DNA from: Natrialba aegyptia DSM 13077
GTDB taxonomy: Archaea; Halobacteriota; Halobacteria; Halobacteriales; Natrialbaceae
Assembly: GCF_000337535.1 (NCBI RefSeq)
Contig: NZ_AOIP01000020.1
Location: forward strand, 1-32,723
Direction of reading: 5' to 3'
Length of the DNA: 32,723 nucleotides
Under the pieces are notes generated by a model that had not been told where the DNA came from, searched no databases, and saw nothing but the letters and a program-made list of their open reading frames with translations. Positions within the stretch are counted from its first letter, which is position 1. Each line of letters opens with the position of its first letter. Positions 23,545 through 30,932 of the stretch are shown here, piece by piece. A program made the translations under genes and the position numbers.

Positions 23545-24732
23545 ATGGTCGAACCCGCGACGGTCGCGACGTTTCTGGTAGCCGCCCTCGCCAGCCTCTT
23601 TATGGCCTGGGCGATCGGTGCCGGCTCGAGCGGCTCGACGCCGTTCGCTCCCGCCGTCGGTGCCAACGCGATTTCGGTGATGCGAGCCGGTTTCTTCGTC
23701 GGACTCCTCGGATTCATCGGCGCCGTCGTCCAGGGTGCAAACGTCTCCGAAGCGGTCGGCAGGGAACTCATCGGCGGCGTCATCCTCTCGCCGAGCGCCG
23801 CGACGATCGCCCTGACCATCGCCGCCGGACTGGTCGCCATCGGCGTCTTCGCCGGCTACCCCATCGCCACCGCCTTCACCGTCACCGGTGCCGTCGTCGG
23901 CGTCGGCCTGGCGATGGGCGGCGATCCCGCGTGGCCGAAATACGTCGAAATAGCCACGCTCTGGGTCCTCACGCCGTTCGTCGGCGGCGGTCTCGCCTAC
24001 GGTATCGCCCGGCTCCTCCGGAGCGAACCCATCGCAGAACCCTCCCTGATCGTCGGCCTCGCCGCCTTCGTTGGCCTCCTCATAGCCAACATCGAGTTCG
24101 CCTTTCTCGACCCCGACAGCGCCGGCGGCGCGTCTATCGCACGGGCTGCAAGCGACTGGGCACCCGGTCCTGAACTCGTCGGTATGCTCGCCGTGACGGG
24201 ACTCGTGGCGCTGCTGTGGGGTGGAATCGTCGCCGCCGATCTGCGCAGCAGCGTCGAACGCGGTGAACGACATTTCCTGCTCGTTCTCGGGGCGCTCGTC
24301 GCATTCTCGGCTGGCGGCAGTCAGGTCGGGCTGGCAATCGGGCCGCTGATTCCGCTCTCCGAAGATGTCGGTCTCCCGCTTCTCGCGTTGCTTCTGGGCG
24401 GCGGCGTCGGCCTCCTCATCGGATCGTGGACCGGTGCGCCGCGAATGATCAAGGCTATTTCACAGGACTACTCCTCGCTCGGTCCACGGCGGTCGATCGC
24501 CGCGCTTATTCCGTCGTTCATGATCGCACAGACGGCAGTATTGTTCGGCATTCCCGTCTCCTTCAACGAGATCATCGTCAGTGCGATCATCGGCAGCGGC
24601 TACGCTGCAAGTGGTAGCGGCGTCAGCGCCCGGAAGATGGGGTATACCGTCCTCGCGTGGGTGCTCTCGCTCGCCGGTTCGATTATCGTCTCCTTCGTCG
24701 GCTACACGGCTCTCTCGGCAGTGCTTCTGTAA
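23545..24732 (+). CDS. PiT-type inorganic phosphate permease (divergent paralogue 3)
   Basis: This 395-residue protein has about ten hydrophobic helices in the PiT (Pho-4) arrangement. The N-terminal signature is AIGAGSSGSTPFAPAVGANA, and its second-half counterpart is AFSAGGSQVGLAIGPLIPL. It differs from the permeases at 1585 and 4657 in lacking the KIGE-x-x-P-E loop and in having a Gly-rich second half (LLLGGGVGLLIGSW). In the second signature the usual Asn positions are Ser/Gln/Val, so a changed substrate or cation is possible. Phosphate transport is inferred from family. The ATG at 23545 (MVEPATVATFLVAAL) leads directly into helix 1. It is 79 nt downstream of the DUF5828 gene, same strand. 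Confidence 0.87.
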   Translation: MVEPATVATFLVAALASLFMAWAIGAGSSGSTPFAPAVGANAISVMRAGFFVGLLGFIGAVVQGANVSEAVGRELIGGVILSPSAATIALTIAAGLVAIGVFAGYPIATAFTVTGAVVGVGLAMGGDPAWPKYVEIATLWVLTPFVGGGLAYGIARLLRSEPIAEPSLIVGLAAFVGLLIANIEFAFLDPDSAGGASIARAASDWAPGPELVGMLAVTGLVALLWGGIVAADLRSSVERGERHFLLVLGALVAFSAGGSQVGLAIGPLIPLSEDVGLPLLALLLGGGVGLLIGSWTGAPRMIKAISQDYSSLGPRRSIAALIPSFMIAQTAVLFGIPVSFNEIIVSAIIGSGYAASGSGVSARKMGYTVLAWVLSLAGSIIVSFVGYTALSAVLL

Positions 24733-24855
24733 CTATTCTCTGGAACGCTTGCCAGTTGGTTGTGATCCATCAGTTCCCATGCACCAGCACGAGCAACGGG
24801 GCCATTCGCGAGTAGCCGTGTTCCCGGCAGGTGTCCGTCGTTACCCCCTTCTCGA

Positions 24856-25040
24856 TCACGCGTCTGCCGTCACCATCCACTTCAGCATCTGTGGGAAGAG
24901 TACGAGTTCAAACGCAGCGAGCCCCAACACGAGCAACCGGGTCATCCCCTCCAGGTACGAAATCGCGACGAACGCACAAATCGAAGCGCTGCTTAGCCCA
25001 TTCCGTAGCGATACACCGAATTTTCGAATATGTCACTCAT
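24856..25040 (-). pseudogene. Small membrane-protein gene broken by a one-base frameshift
   Basis: From an ATG at 25040 the minus strand reads MSDIFENSVYRYGMG and then hits TAA. In the next frame, starting at the same place, translation continues as SSASICAFVAISYLEGMTR and LLVLGLAAFELVLFPQML to a TGA at 24858-24856. The total of 185 nt is one base short of 62 codons, so a single deletion near the GGCTAAGC at about 24999 would explain the break. Repaired, the product would be ~61 residues with two hydrophobic helices. I do not recognise the family. The rest of 24733-25306 holds no other gene that I can support. Confidence 0.6.
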
Positions 25041-25306
25041 ACGATGGGTTCTTCAATTGAGCCGTATGTCTGTACCTGTTGTCGTCTGCGCGCAGTGTGA
25101 CCAGCAACGACCGCTGTCGGATACTCATCACCCGCTCTAGAGTACCCATGCAACGATTCACACCGGCCGCATAGCTGTCGCAATCGGGTGTACTGTGACA
25201 TGCAGCGGCGACGATCGCTGCACTCGCTTTGCCGTGCTGAATCGGGCTTTCCAGCCCGGGTGAGGAATATCGAACGGTCTTTACACGATCAACGACGAGT
25301 TCACCC
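25041..25306. other. Intergenic stretch with no recognisable gene
   Basis: Together with 24733-24855 this makes up a 574-nt gap between genes, interrupted only by the frameshifted remnant. An open frame on the minus strand crosses it but has no protein-like pattern. TCTTTACA at about 25277-25284 is a plausible TATA-like box for the gene starting at 25307. Confidence 0.5.
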
Positions 25307-26050
25307 ATGGAGGATGCGAACGCGAACGCGGCGGCACCGTCCGGAGACGAGTCGGAGCCGATCCGGTGGCGGCGTGACGCATCGACCTCGCGGACGGTGT
25401 GGGCGCTGTGGTCGCTCGGCGTCGGGACGTTCTTCGCGGCGATTTCTATCGTCGCCTTCTGGCGGGTGTACGATCTGGCTCTGCAGCTCGGTCTCGGTGG
25501 AGTCGTCCTTGCGGCTGGGGCCGGGGTCATCGCAACGGTGCTCGCGTTTGCGCTGACCGAAAATACGGAACAGCGCCTGCAGCGGCTTACGTCGAGGCTT
25601 CCGGTCTCGTCACCGTCTGGGCGTGGCCTCGAGCGGGCGACGGATGCGGCTCTCGGAACGATTGCGATGATGGCGATCATCGTCTCGCTGATGGTCGCCG
25701 GACGCGTCGTCTCGCAGAACGGGCTGCTCGGCGGTATCGGTGCCGGTCCGTTTACCGGCCTGGCGGCGATAACGATCCCGCTTGCGCTTCTCGCGCTCGT
25801 TCTCGCGTCGTTTCTTCGCTCCGTGGGCGCTTTCGACCGCGAGGAGGGGGCGATCTATCTGTACGATCCCGAGCAGGCGGTCGATCTCGACGTGATCGAG
25901 GCCGTCTCGATTCGTCAGGTCGGTAGTGTGGCGGTGCTGACACTGACGTACATCGAGCGGGATGGCACGTACGTTGCTGGCCCGCGGCGGCTCGTCGTGC
26001 CGCCGGCGGTTGCTGTTGCAGTTCAGGATGTCGTCGAATCGAACCGATAA
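25307..26050 (+). CDS. Four-helix membrane protein with a soluble C-terminal domain, function unknown
   Basis: The protein has 247 residues. A polar N-terminus (~25 residues) is followed by helices at ~31-53, ~58-84, ~118-138 and ~146-170. The first helix pair and the second are separated by a basic loop (RLQRLTSRLPVSSPSGRG). The last ~70 residues are soluble and probably beta-rich (GAIYLYDPEQAVDLDVIEAV, then VLTLTYIERDGTYVAGPRR). The plan is like that of the protein at 14468-15343, with membrane helices followed by a cytosolic PH-like module, but I see no close sequence match between them. It is convergent with the CNNM-type gene, 60 nt away. Confidence 0.68.
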   Translation: MEDANANAAAPSGDESEPIRWRRDASTSRTVWALWSLGVGTFFAAISIVAFWRVYDLALQLGLGGVVLAAGAGVIATVLAFALTENTEQRLQRLTSRLPVSSPSGRGLERATDAALGTIAMMAIIVSLMVAGRVVSQNGLLGGIGAGPFTGLAAITIPLALLALVLASFLRSVGAFDREEGAIYLYDPEQAVDLDVIEAVSIRQVGSVAVLTLTYIERDGTYVAGPRRLVVPPAVAVAVQDVVESNR

Positions 26051-26110
26051 CGGAGTCGATAGTGTACAGCCGCCCGCAATTAGTGTGGCAGCCCAGACCG
26101 CAATCGATTC

Positions 26111-27682
26111 TTAGCGCGCCCGCTCGTTTCCGTCAGTAGCGGGTGTGCCAGTTCCAGTGTCAGTGTCAGTGTCAGTGTCTGTGCGCTGAGTTCCGTTCTG
26201 TTCGTTCTCTCCGGTGCCGTCACCGGCGGATCCGGACCCGTTCTGGTCGCGTTCACCCGTCTCGGCTTCGGGCTGCGTCTCGGCATCGAGTTCAGCCTCG
26301 TCGACGTCGGCCTCGTACGTTTCGAGTTTTCGCAGTCGCGCCTTCATGATTCGGGTGTTCTCGACGGTTTCGACCGTGATTCGGACGCCATCGTAGGTGA
26401 TCTCTTCGCCCTCTTCGACGAGTCGGCCGGCACGATTGAAGATGAAGCCGGCGATCGTTTCGAACTCCTCGCCTTCGGGAAGGTCGATGTCCAGTGATTC
26501 GTTGACGTCCTCGATGTTGACCTCCCCGCGGACCATCACGGTCCGGTCGTCGAGTTCTTCGATCGGCATGTCCTCGCCGCCCTCGAGGATTTCGCCGATG
26601 ATCTCCTCGACCATGTCCTCCATCGTGACGAGGCCTTCTGTCGTCCCGAACTCGTCGATGACGATGGCCATGTGCATCCGGTTTTCGCGCATTTCGGTCA
26701 GGAGTTCGTCGACGTTTTTGGATTCGGGGACGTGCAGCGTCGGCTGGATGAGGTCGCCGAGTTCGAGTTCCTCGGTTTCGGTTTCGCCGTAGTTGAGATC
26801 TCGGACGAGGTTGCGGATGTGGACGACGCCTTGGACGTTATCGAGGCTACCCTCGTAGACGGGGACGCGGGCGTGGCCGCTCTGGATACAGGTTTCGATG
26901 GCCTCGTCGATGCTGGCGTCTTTCGGCACCGCCGTCATGTCGAGTCGCGGGGTCATCACCTCCTTGACGATGGTGTTGTTAAAGCGGAAGATCCGCTGGA
27001 GCATCTCGTGTTCTTCTTCCTCCAAGACGCCCTCGCGCTCGCCGGATTCGATCATTTCCTGGATCTCGTCGCGGGTGACGTAGGGCGACTCGATCGCACC
27101 GGTTGTCGAGCCCGTGAGTCGGTTGATCTGTCGCGTGAGATAGTCGAAAAGGACGATGAGCGGATAGAGGAAATACTCCGTCGCCTTGAGCGGCTTCGCG
27201 ATGCGGATCGACCACGATTCGGTGTGCTCGACCGCGTAGGACTTTGGCACGCTCTCGCCGAACAGGAGGACGATCGCGGTCACGCCGAAGGTCGACAGCA
27301 CGACCGGTGTCAACCCGGATTCGAAGTAGATCCCGAGCAGTGCGGTCGTGATCGAGGACATCGCAATATTGACGAGGTTGTTGCCGACCAGAATCGTCAC
27401 GAGCAGCCGGTGCGGATCGGATTTCAGCTGCTCGACGAGTCTCGCGCCCTCGACATTGTCCTCGACCATTCCCTCGAGCCGGTGTCTGGGCAGGTTGAAC
27501 ATCGCGATCTCAGAGGACGAGAAAAACCCCGAGAAGGCGATCAGAACGACTATTGTGAGCACGCCGAGGACGGCGATCGTCGACTGCCCGACCTCGAGCC
27601 CCACCATCGGTACCGTGTAGAGAGGGGTACCGATGCCGGTCCCGACCGCGACACCCACCTCGGAAAGCGAAACCAACGCCAT
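26111..27682 (-). CDS. CNNM/CorC-type membrane protein (DUF21, CBS pair, CorC_HlyC)
   Basis: The 523-residue protein has a DUF21/CNNM membrane domain (~30-200; SGFFSSSEIAMFNLPRHRLE, FGESVPKSYAVEH), a pair of CBS domains (~245-365; MTPRLDMTAVPKDASIDEA, then HMAIVIDEFGTTEGLVTMED), and a CorC_HlyC transporter-associated domain (~375-455). Relatives export or regulate Mg2+ or other divalent cations, with nucleotide binding at the CBS pair. A low-complexity tail follows (~460-523), with alternating Thr-Asp encoded by CAGTGT hexamers. The ATG at 27682 precedes a short segment and helix 1, and the GGTTAACC about 28 nt upstream may be part of the promoter. It is divergent from the glutaredoxin gene. 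Confidence 0.92.
   Translation of the reverse strand: MALVSLSEVGVAVGTGIGTPLYTVPMVGLEVGQSTIAVLGVLTIVVLIAFSGFFSSSEIAMFNLPRHRLEGMVEDNVEGARLVEQLKSDPHRLLVTILVGNNLVNIAMSSITTALLGIYFESGLTPVVLSTFGVTAIVLLFGESVPKSYAVEHTESWSIRIAKPLKATEYFLYPLIVLFDYLTRQINRLTGSTTGAIESPYVTRDEIQEMIESGEREGVLEEEEHEMLQRIFRFNNTIVKEVMTPRLDMTAVPKDASIDEAIETCIQSGHARVPVYEGSLDNVQGVVHIRNLVRDLNYGETETEELELGDLIQPTLHVPESKNVDELLTEMRENRMHMAIVIDEFGTTEGLVTMEDMVEEIIGEILEGGEDMPIEELDDRTVMVRGEVNIEDVNESLDIDLPEGEEFETIAGFIFNRAGRLVEEGEEITYDGVRITVETVENTRIMKARLRKLETYEADVDEAELDAETQPEAETGERDQNGSGSAGDGTGENEQNGTQRTDTDTDTDTGTGTPATDGNERAR
26155..26178. repeat. In-frame (CAGTGT)4 microsatellite
   Basis: Four perfect CAGTGT units lie near the 3' end of the CNNM-type gene and encode Thr-Asp pairs on the minus strand. 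Gain or loss of a unit would change the tail by two residues without shifting the frame. Confidence 0.9.
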
Positions 27683-27760
27683 TGGTGTACAGCGTTATCA
27701 CCGGATCGGTTAACCGTTTACCATTTGACCACGTTTCCCACCCCGTTTGTCCGCTGACGA

Positions 27761-27768
27761 CACGTTTA
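27761..27768 (+). promoter_or_regulatory. TATA-like box for the glutaredoxin/peroxiredoxin-fold pair
   Basis: CGTTTACC is centred about 30 nt before the glutaredoxin ATG at 27795. The next gene overlaps by one base and has no promoter of its own, so both are probably made from this transcript. Confidence 0.5.
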
Positions 27769-27794
27769 CCCGCTTGTTCCACGAACCAATCGCC

Positions 27795-28100
27795 ATGAGT
27801 CACGCGACCGATTCGCCGATTACGTTCTACCGCCTGCACGGGTGTCCGTACTGTGAACGCGTTGCTCGACTCCTCGACGAGTTCGATCTCGACTACCACT
27901 CCCGGTTCGTCGAACCACTGCACTCGAAGCGCGATGTCGTCAAGCGCGTCGCCGGCGTTCGGTCGGTCCCGGTCGTCGTCGACGAGACGACCGGCGTGAC
28001 GATGGCCGAGAGCGCGAACATCGTCGCCTACCTGGAGTCGACCTACGGCGACGGGGCGGACACCGGCGAATCGGCCGCAACCGCCGGAGGTGCTGACTGA
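27795..28100 (+). CDS. Glutaredoxin
   Basis: The 101-residue thioredoxin-fold protein has the dithiol active site C17-P-Y-C20 in FYRLHGCPYCERVARLL and the cis-proline loop RSVPVVVDE, with TMAESANIVAYLES as the glutathione/GST-N-type end. Haloarchaea often use gamma-glutamylcysteine in place of glutathione, so the natural thiol partner is uncertain. The ATG at 27795 is chosen because the domain starts within 8 residues. The stop codon shares one base with the ATG of the next gene (TGATG), so the two genes are probably translationally coupled. Confidence 0.93.
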   Translation: MSHATDSPITFYRLHGCPYCERVARLLDEFDLDYHSRFVEPLHSKRDVVKRVAGVRSVPVVVDETTGVTMAESANIVAYLESTYGDGADTGESAATAGGAD

Positions 28101-28612
28101 TGCCCGAGTTCGATGTCGTCGATCTCGGTCCCGCCAACCATCCCGAACCGGGCGATGACGCGCCCGAGTTCACCCGGCCGCTCGTCTCCGACGAGTTCTG
28201 GGCGGACCGGGCGCTCTCCGAACTCGTCGGAGACGATGGACAGACGATCCTCGTCTTCACGCCGATGATCGGCTCGTTCGCGGCCACGTACGTCTGGAAC
28301 GAACTCTTCGAGCGCAACTGGGACGAGCGCGCCGACCGCGTCGTCGGCGTGACGGCCTCGACGCCGTACGCGATTTCGGACTTTCTCGCCGACAACGACC
28401 TGCCCTTTGACATCTTCGCGGACCCGGCGAACGATGTGGCGGCGGCCTACGGCATCGCTCACGACTTAGACGGAATGGAAGGCCTCAACGAACCGCGTCT
28501 CGCCGTCTTCGCCGTCGACGCCGACCTGACGGTCACCGACGCCTGGGTTGCCTCCGACTGGCCCGAGTTCCCCGACTACGACGACCTCGAAGCGCGGTTC
28601 GACCTCGCGTAG
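28100..28612 (+). CDS. Peroxiredoxin-fold (AhpC/TSA-like) protein without cysteine
   Basis: The 170-residue protein aligns by pattern with AhpC/TSA peroxiredoxins: PGDDAPEFTRPLVSDEFW at the start, TILVFTPMIGSFAATYVWNE in the active-site region, VVGVTASTPYAISDFLADN, and FDIFADPANDVAAAYGI. In true peroxiredoxins the active-site segment has a P-x-x-x-(T/S)-x-x-C peroxidatic cysteine; here Ala or Thr fills that region and the whole protein contains no Cys. It therefore cannot act as a peroxidase by the usual route. Overlap with a dithiol glutaredoxin suggests that the two work together, for example as a redox sensor, chaperone or scaffold. That is inference. Confidence 0.82.
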   Translation: MPEFDVVDLGPANHPEPGDDAPEFTRPLVSDEFWADRALSELVGDDGQTILVFTPMIGSFAATYVWNELFERNWDERADRVVGVTASTPYAISDFLADNDLPFDIFADPANDVAAAYGIAHDLDGMEGLNEPRLAVFAVDADLTVTDAWVASDWPEFPDYDDLEARFDLA

Positions 28613-28693
28613 ATACAGACCGTCCCACACCGCTTCACCACCGGAACGCGGTACCCTTTTTGCCGCGACGACGCCAGTATCCGATATCGACAC

Positions 28694-29278
28694 ATGTCCG
28701 ACATCGATCGCGCCGCGGACGCCATCCGCGACGGCGAACTCGTCGTCTACCCCACCGAAACCGTCTACGGCCTCGGCGCGGACGCGCTGAACTCCGACGC
28801 CGTCGACCGCGTCTTCGACGCGAAGGGGCGGGACCACTCGAAACCGATCTCGCTCGCCGTTCCGTCGGTTCCGGCCGCACTCCAGTACGTCCGCGCGACC
28901 GAGCGCGAGCGCCGATTCATGGCAACCTTCCTCCCCGGCCCCGTGACGGTCCTCTGTCGAGCCCGCGAGCCGGTCCCCGAGGTGCTGACGGCGGGCCGCG
29001 ACCGCGTCGGCGTTCGCGTTCCCGATCACCCGACCGCACTCGCGCTGTGCGAGCGCGCCGAGACGCCGATCACCGCGACCAGCGCGAACGTCAGCGGCCG
29101 CGGCAGCGTTCGTCGTCTCGATGAACTCGATCCCGAGTTCCGGGAGGCGACTGCAGCCACGCTCGACGGCGGCGAGACGCCCGGTACCGAGAGTTCAGTT
29201 GTTGATCCGACGAATGAGACGATCCACCGGCGCGGTACGCTGGCGGACGACATCGAAACCTGGTTCGAGACGCACTGA
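28694..29278 (+). CDS. Threonylcarbamoyl-AMP synthase (Sua5/YrdC family)
   Basis: The 194-residue YrdC-fold enzyme (EC 2.7.7.87) makes threonylcarbamoyl-AMP from threonine, bicarbonate and ATP, the first step of t6A37 in tRNAs that read ANN codons. Typical motifs are PTETVYGLGADA (20-31), KGRDHSKPISLAV (44-56), FLPGPVTVLC, and ITATSANVSG. The length is that of the short single-domain form without the C-terminal Sua5 domain. Transfer to tRNA needs the KEOPS complex, none of whose genes are visible here. It begins 81 nt after the peroxiredoxin-fold gene on the same strand. Confidence 0.94.
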   Translation: MSDIDRAADAIRDGELVVYPTETVYGLGADALNSDAVDRVFDAKGRDHSKPISLAVPSVPAALQYVRATERERRFMATFLPGPVTVLCRAREPVPEVLTAGRDRVGVRVPDHPTALALCERAETPITATSANVSGRGSVRRLDELDPEFREATAATLDGGETPGTESSVVDPTNETIHRRGTLADDIETWFETH

Positions 29279-29379
29279 GGATCGCCGCGGCCGTACTTAC
29301 GCCTTCCCGGTCCGAACGGCTGGCCGTTGGCGAGACTATCGAAACCTGCTTTTTTGGTACCGCCGTCCGATGGACGGCT

Positions 29380-29799
29380 ATGAGATATCAATTTCGACCG
29401 GCTGACTCCGCTCAGCAGATCGTCGGCGGCTTTCTGCTTGCTGGGCCGTTCGTCGTTACTCAGGAAGTGTGGGATCTCGCCGAGAGCATGAACTGGATTC
29501 AGTCACTGCTGACCGTTATCGTCGTCTGTAGCATCGGGTACGGGGCGCTCTACCAGGCGGATACGAAGCGCGATCCGGACCGCGAGGCGACCGTCGTTGG
29601 TGTCCCGGTCCGGTTTCTCTCCCTGATGTGTGTAGCGTTCGGATCCGTTGCGATCCTCGCGCTCCTGTTCGATGCCCCGGACACGTTTCTCGACTCGACG
29701 GACTCGACGACTGAAGTGGTTGCGACGACGTTCAAAGCGGTGAGCGTCGGGGCGATCTTCAGCGTCGTCGGCGCGGCGACGGCGGACACGCTGTTTTAA
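29380..29799 (+). CDS. DUF2391-family membrane protein
   Basis: The 139-residue integral membrane protein resembles the DUF2391 (TIGR02587-type) putative integral membrane proteins common in haloarchaea. It has about four helices: QQIVGGFLLAGPFVVTQEVW near the start, SLLTVIVVCSIGYGALY, FLSLMCVAFGSVAILALLF, and KAVSVGAIFSVVGAATADTLF at the end. The role is unknown. The ATG at 29380 is preceded at ~28 nt by GCTTTTTTGG, a possible TATA-like element. Confidence 0.8.
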   Translation: MRYQFRPADSAQQIVGGFLLAGPFVVTQEVWDLAESMNWIQSLLTVIVVCSIGYGALYQADTKRDPDREATVVGVPVRFLSLMCVAFGSVAILALLFDAPDTFLDSTDSTTEVVATTFKAVSVGAIFSVVGAATADTLF

Positions 29800-29990
29800 G
29801 CCACCGTTCTGTCACTATAGCTATTCTCGGAGTGGATTTCTGTTCAGTGAACCCAGTTATTATCTTCCCAATGGTTGTCCGTGGTCGTCGGTTGGATACT
29901 TGAATCCACGCGCCATGGGATCGGATGAAAACAGTTTGTCGACATATTCGTATAGGATGAATCACAACTAGCCGACAGAGCGTTCGTTGC

Positions 29991-30629
29991 TCAAAGACGC
30001 CAACCAGAATATGCAACCAATATACTGCCAATAATGGAAAGAACTATTTGAATCATAAACGCACCCTTCTTTGTAATCCAGGGGCTCCCTTCAGAACTAT
30101 ATCCAGTCCTGTAGTAATAATCTCCATTTTGTTCAATTATTCTACCTTGCTCGAATTCCTCAATTTCTTCATCATATACAGTAACTGATCCCGTTTCAAC
30201 AGCCTCCTTTATTTCTGAAGGCCGATCTTCTAATGAGATTGCAGTATATTCAACTGCTTCCATATTAGAGATTTCCTGTAATGTGAACGTAGTGGTATCA
30301 TTGATAATCTCACTTTCTGGCCGATAGACCTTCTCTTCAATTTGAACTACAGGGTAGAATGGCCCTCTATCGATACTACCATTATATTCTATTTCCCCTT
30401 CGTTACGTACTTCCTCTTCAAACACGCATTCTCTCGCCCCGGGACAATTTAGAACTTCTTCTGATGAAAGAAGTGCTGATTCAGCTATTGATTCATTTTC
30501 TATTTCATCAACACGATACGTAATCCCATATTCTTCTCCTGAATTAATATTTAGATATATGGGATTCAATATAGTTATTAGTCCGATAGAAAATGACAGT
30601 ACAACAACCAAGAAATTCCTTCTAATCAT
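29991..30629 (-). CDS. Orphan membrane-anchored protein in an AT-rich island
   Basis: The 212-residue protein has no family I recognise. An N-terminal helix (NFLVVVLSFSIGLITILNPI, 5-24) and a C-terminal helix (FMIQIVLSIIGSILVAYSGW, 191-210) bracket an acidic domain of ~160 residues that is probably outside the cell. That domain carries two cysteines six residues apart (C62 and C68 in NCPGARECVF), which may form a disulfide. The gene is visibly AT-rich with many ATA, AAT and TTT codons, unlike all its neighbours, and Ile and Asn are frequent. This points to recent arrival from another source. The ATG at 30629 has TATATTAA 25-33 nt upstream. Confidence 0.72.
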   Translation of the reverse strand: MIRRNFLVVVLSFSIGLITILNPIYLNINSGEEYGITYRVDEIENESIAESALLSSEEVLNCPGARECVFEEEVRNEGEIEYNGSIDRGPFYPVVQIEEKVYRPESEIINDTTTFTLQEISNMEAVEYTAISLEDRPSEIKEAVETGSVTVYDEEIEEFEQGRIIEQNGDYYYRTGYSSEGSPWITKKGAFMIQIVLSIIGSILVAYSGWRL

Positions 30630-30653
30630 ACACTATCTCTAAACATAGTCCCG

Positions 30654-30661
30654 TATATTAA
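30654..30661 (-). promoter_or_regulatory. TATA-like box for the orphan membrane-anchored protein
   Basis: The plus-strand sequence TATATTAA is an AT-rich element centred about 28 nt before the ATG at 30629. Because the whole region is AT-rich, this is weaker evidence than in the GC-rich parts of the window. Confidence 0.4.
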
Positions 30662-30738
30662 TTACGTAGCTATGGGGTATTTAAACATATAGTGTGTGTC
30701 TTGTGGGATTCACACCGATTATCCGTCTGGCACACTAT

Positions 30739-30917
30739 CTACATCAAAGTTGAAAGAGTCCCCCCTTCACCTGCAGTAAATAGGACGACTTCTCCATCAT
30801 TTCGATCTACTTCAACAACCTCAAATCCACGAGACCATTCTGCAGAAATCCTTTCATTGTATAGCTATTTCCACCCTCTATATCGAATACAATAATGCGG
30901 TGGTCGTGATCCAGCTT
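30739..30917 (-). pseudogene. Frameshifted gene fragment of unknown family
   Basis: On the minus strand one frame reads KLDHDHRIIVFDIEGGNSY from 30917, and the adjoining frame continues NERISAEWSRGFEVVEVDRN, DGEVVLFTAGEGGTLSTLM, to a TAG at 30741-30739. The two pieces read as one protein-like segment after a one-base loss (or two-base gain) near 30860. A TAG lies just before the first piece, so the 5' end is also gone. The match to a real family is not known to me. The fragment accounts for most of the 303-nt space between the orphan gene and the Cas4-like gene. Confidence 0.5.
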
Positions 30918-30932
30918 CTACCTCCCTCGGTA

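Noticed and set aside
25041..25680. Minus-strand open frame of ~215 codons across 25033-25680
   Set aside because: It overlaps the start of the membrane protein at 25307 on the other strand and has no consistent protein pattern.
29759..30031. Minus-strand 90-codon open frame spanning the DUF2391 gene end and the start of the AT-rich island
   Set aside because: It overlaps the 3' ends of genes on both sides, and its translation has no helices or motifs. I saw no inverted repeats that would mark a mobile element.
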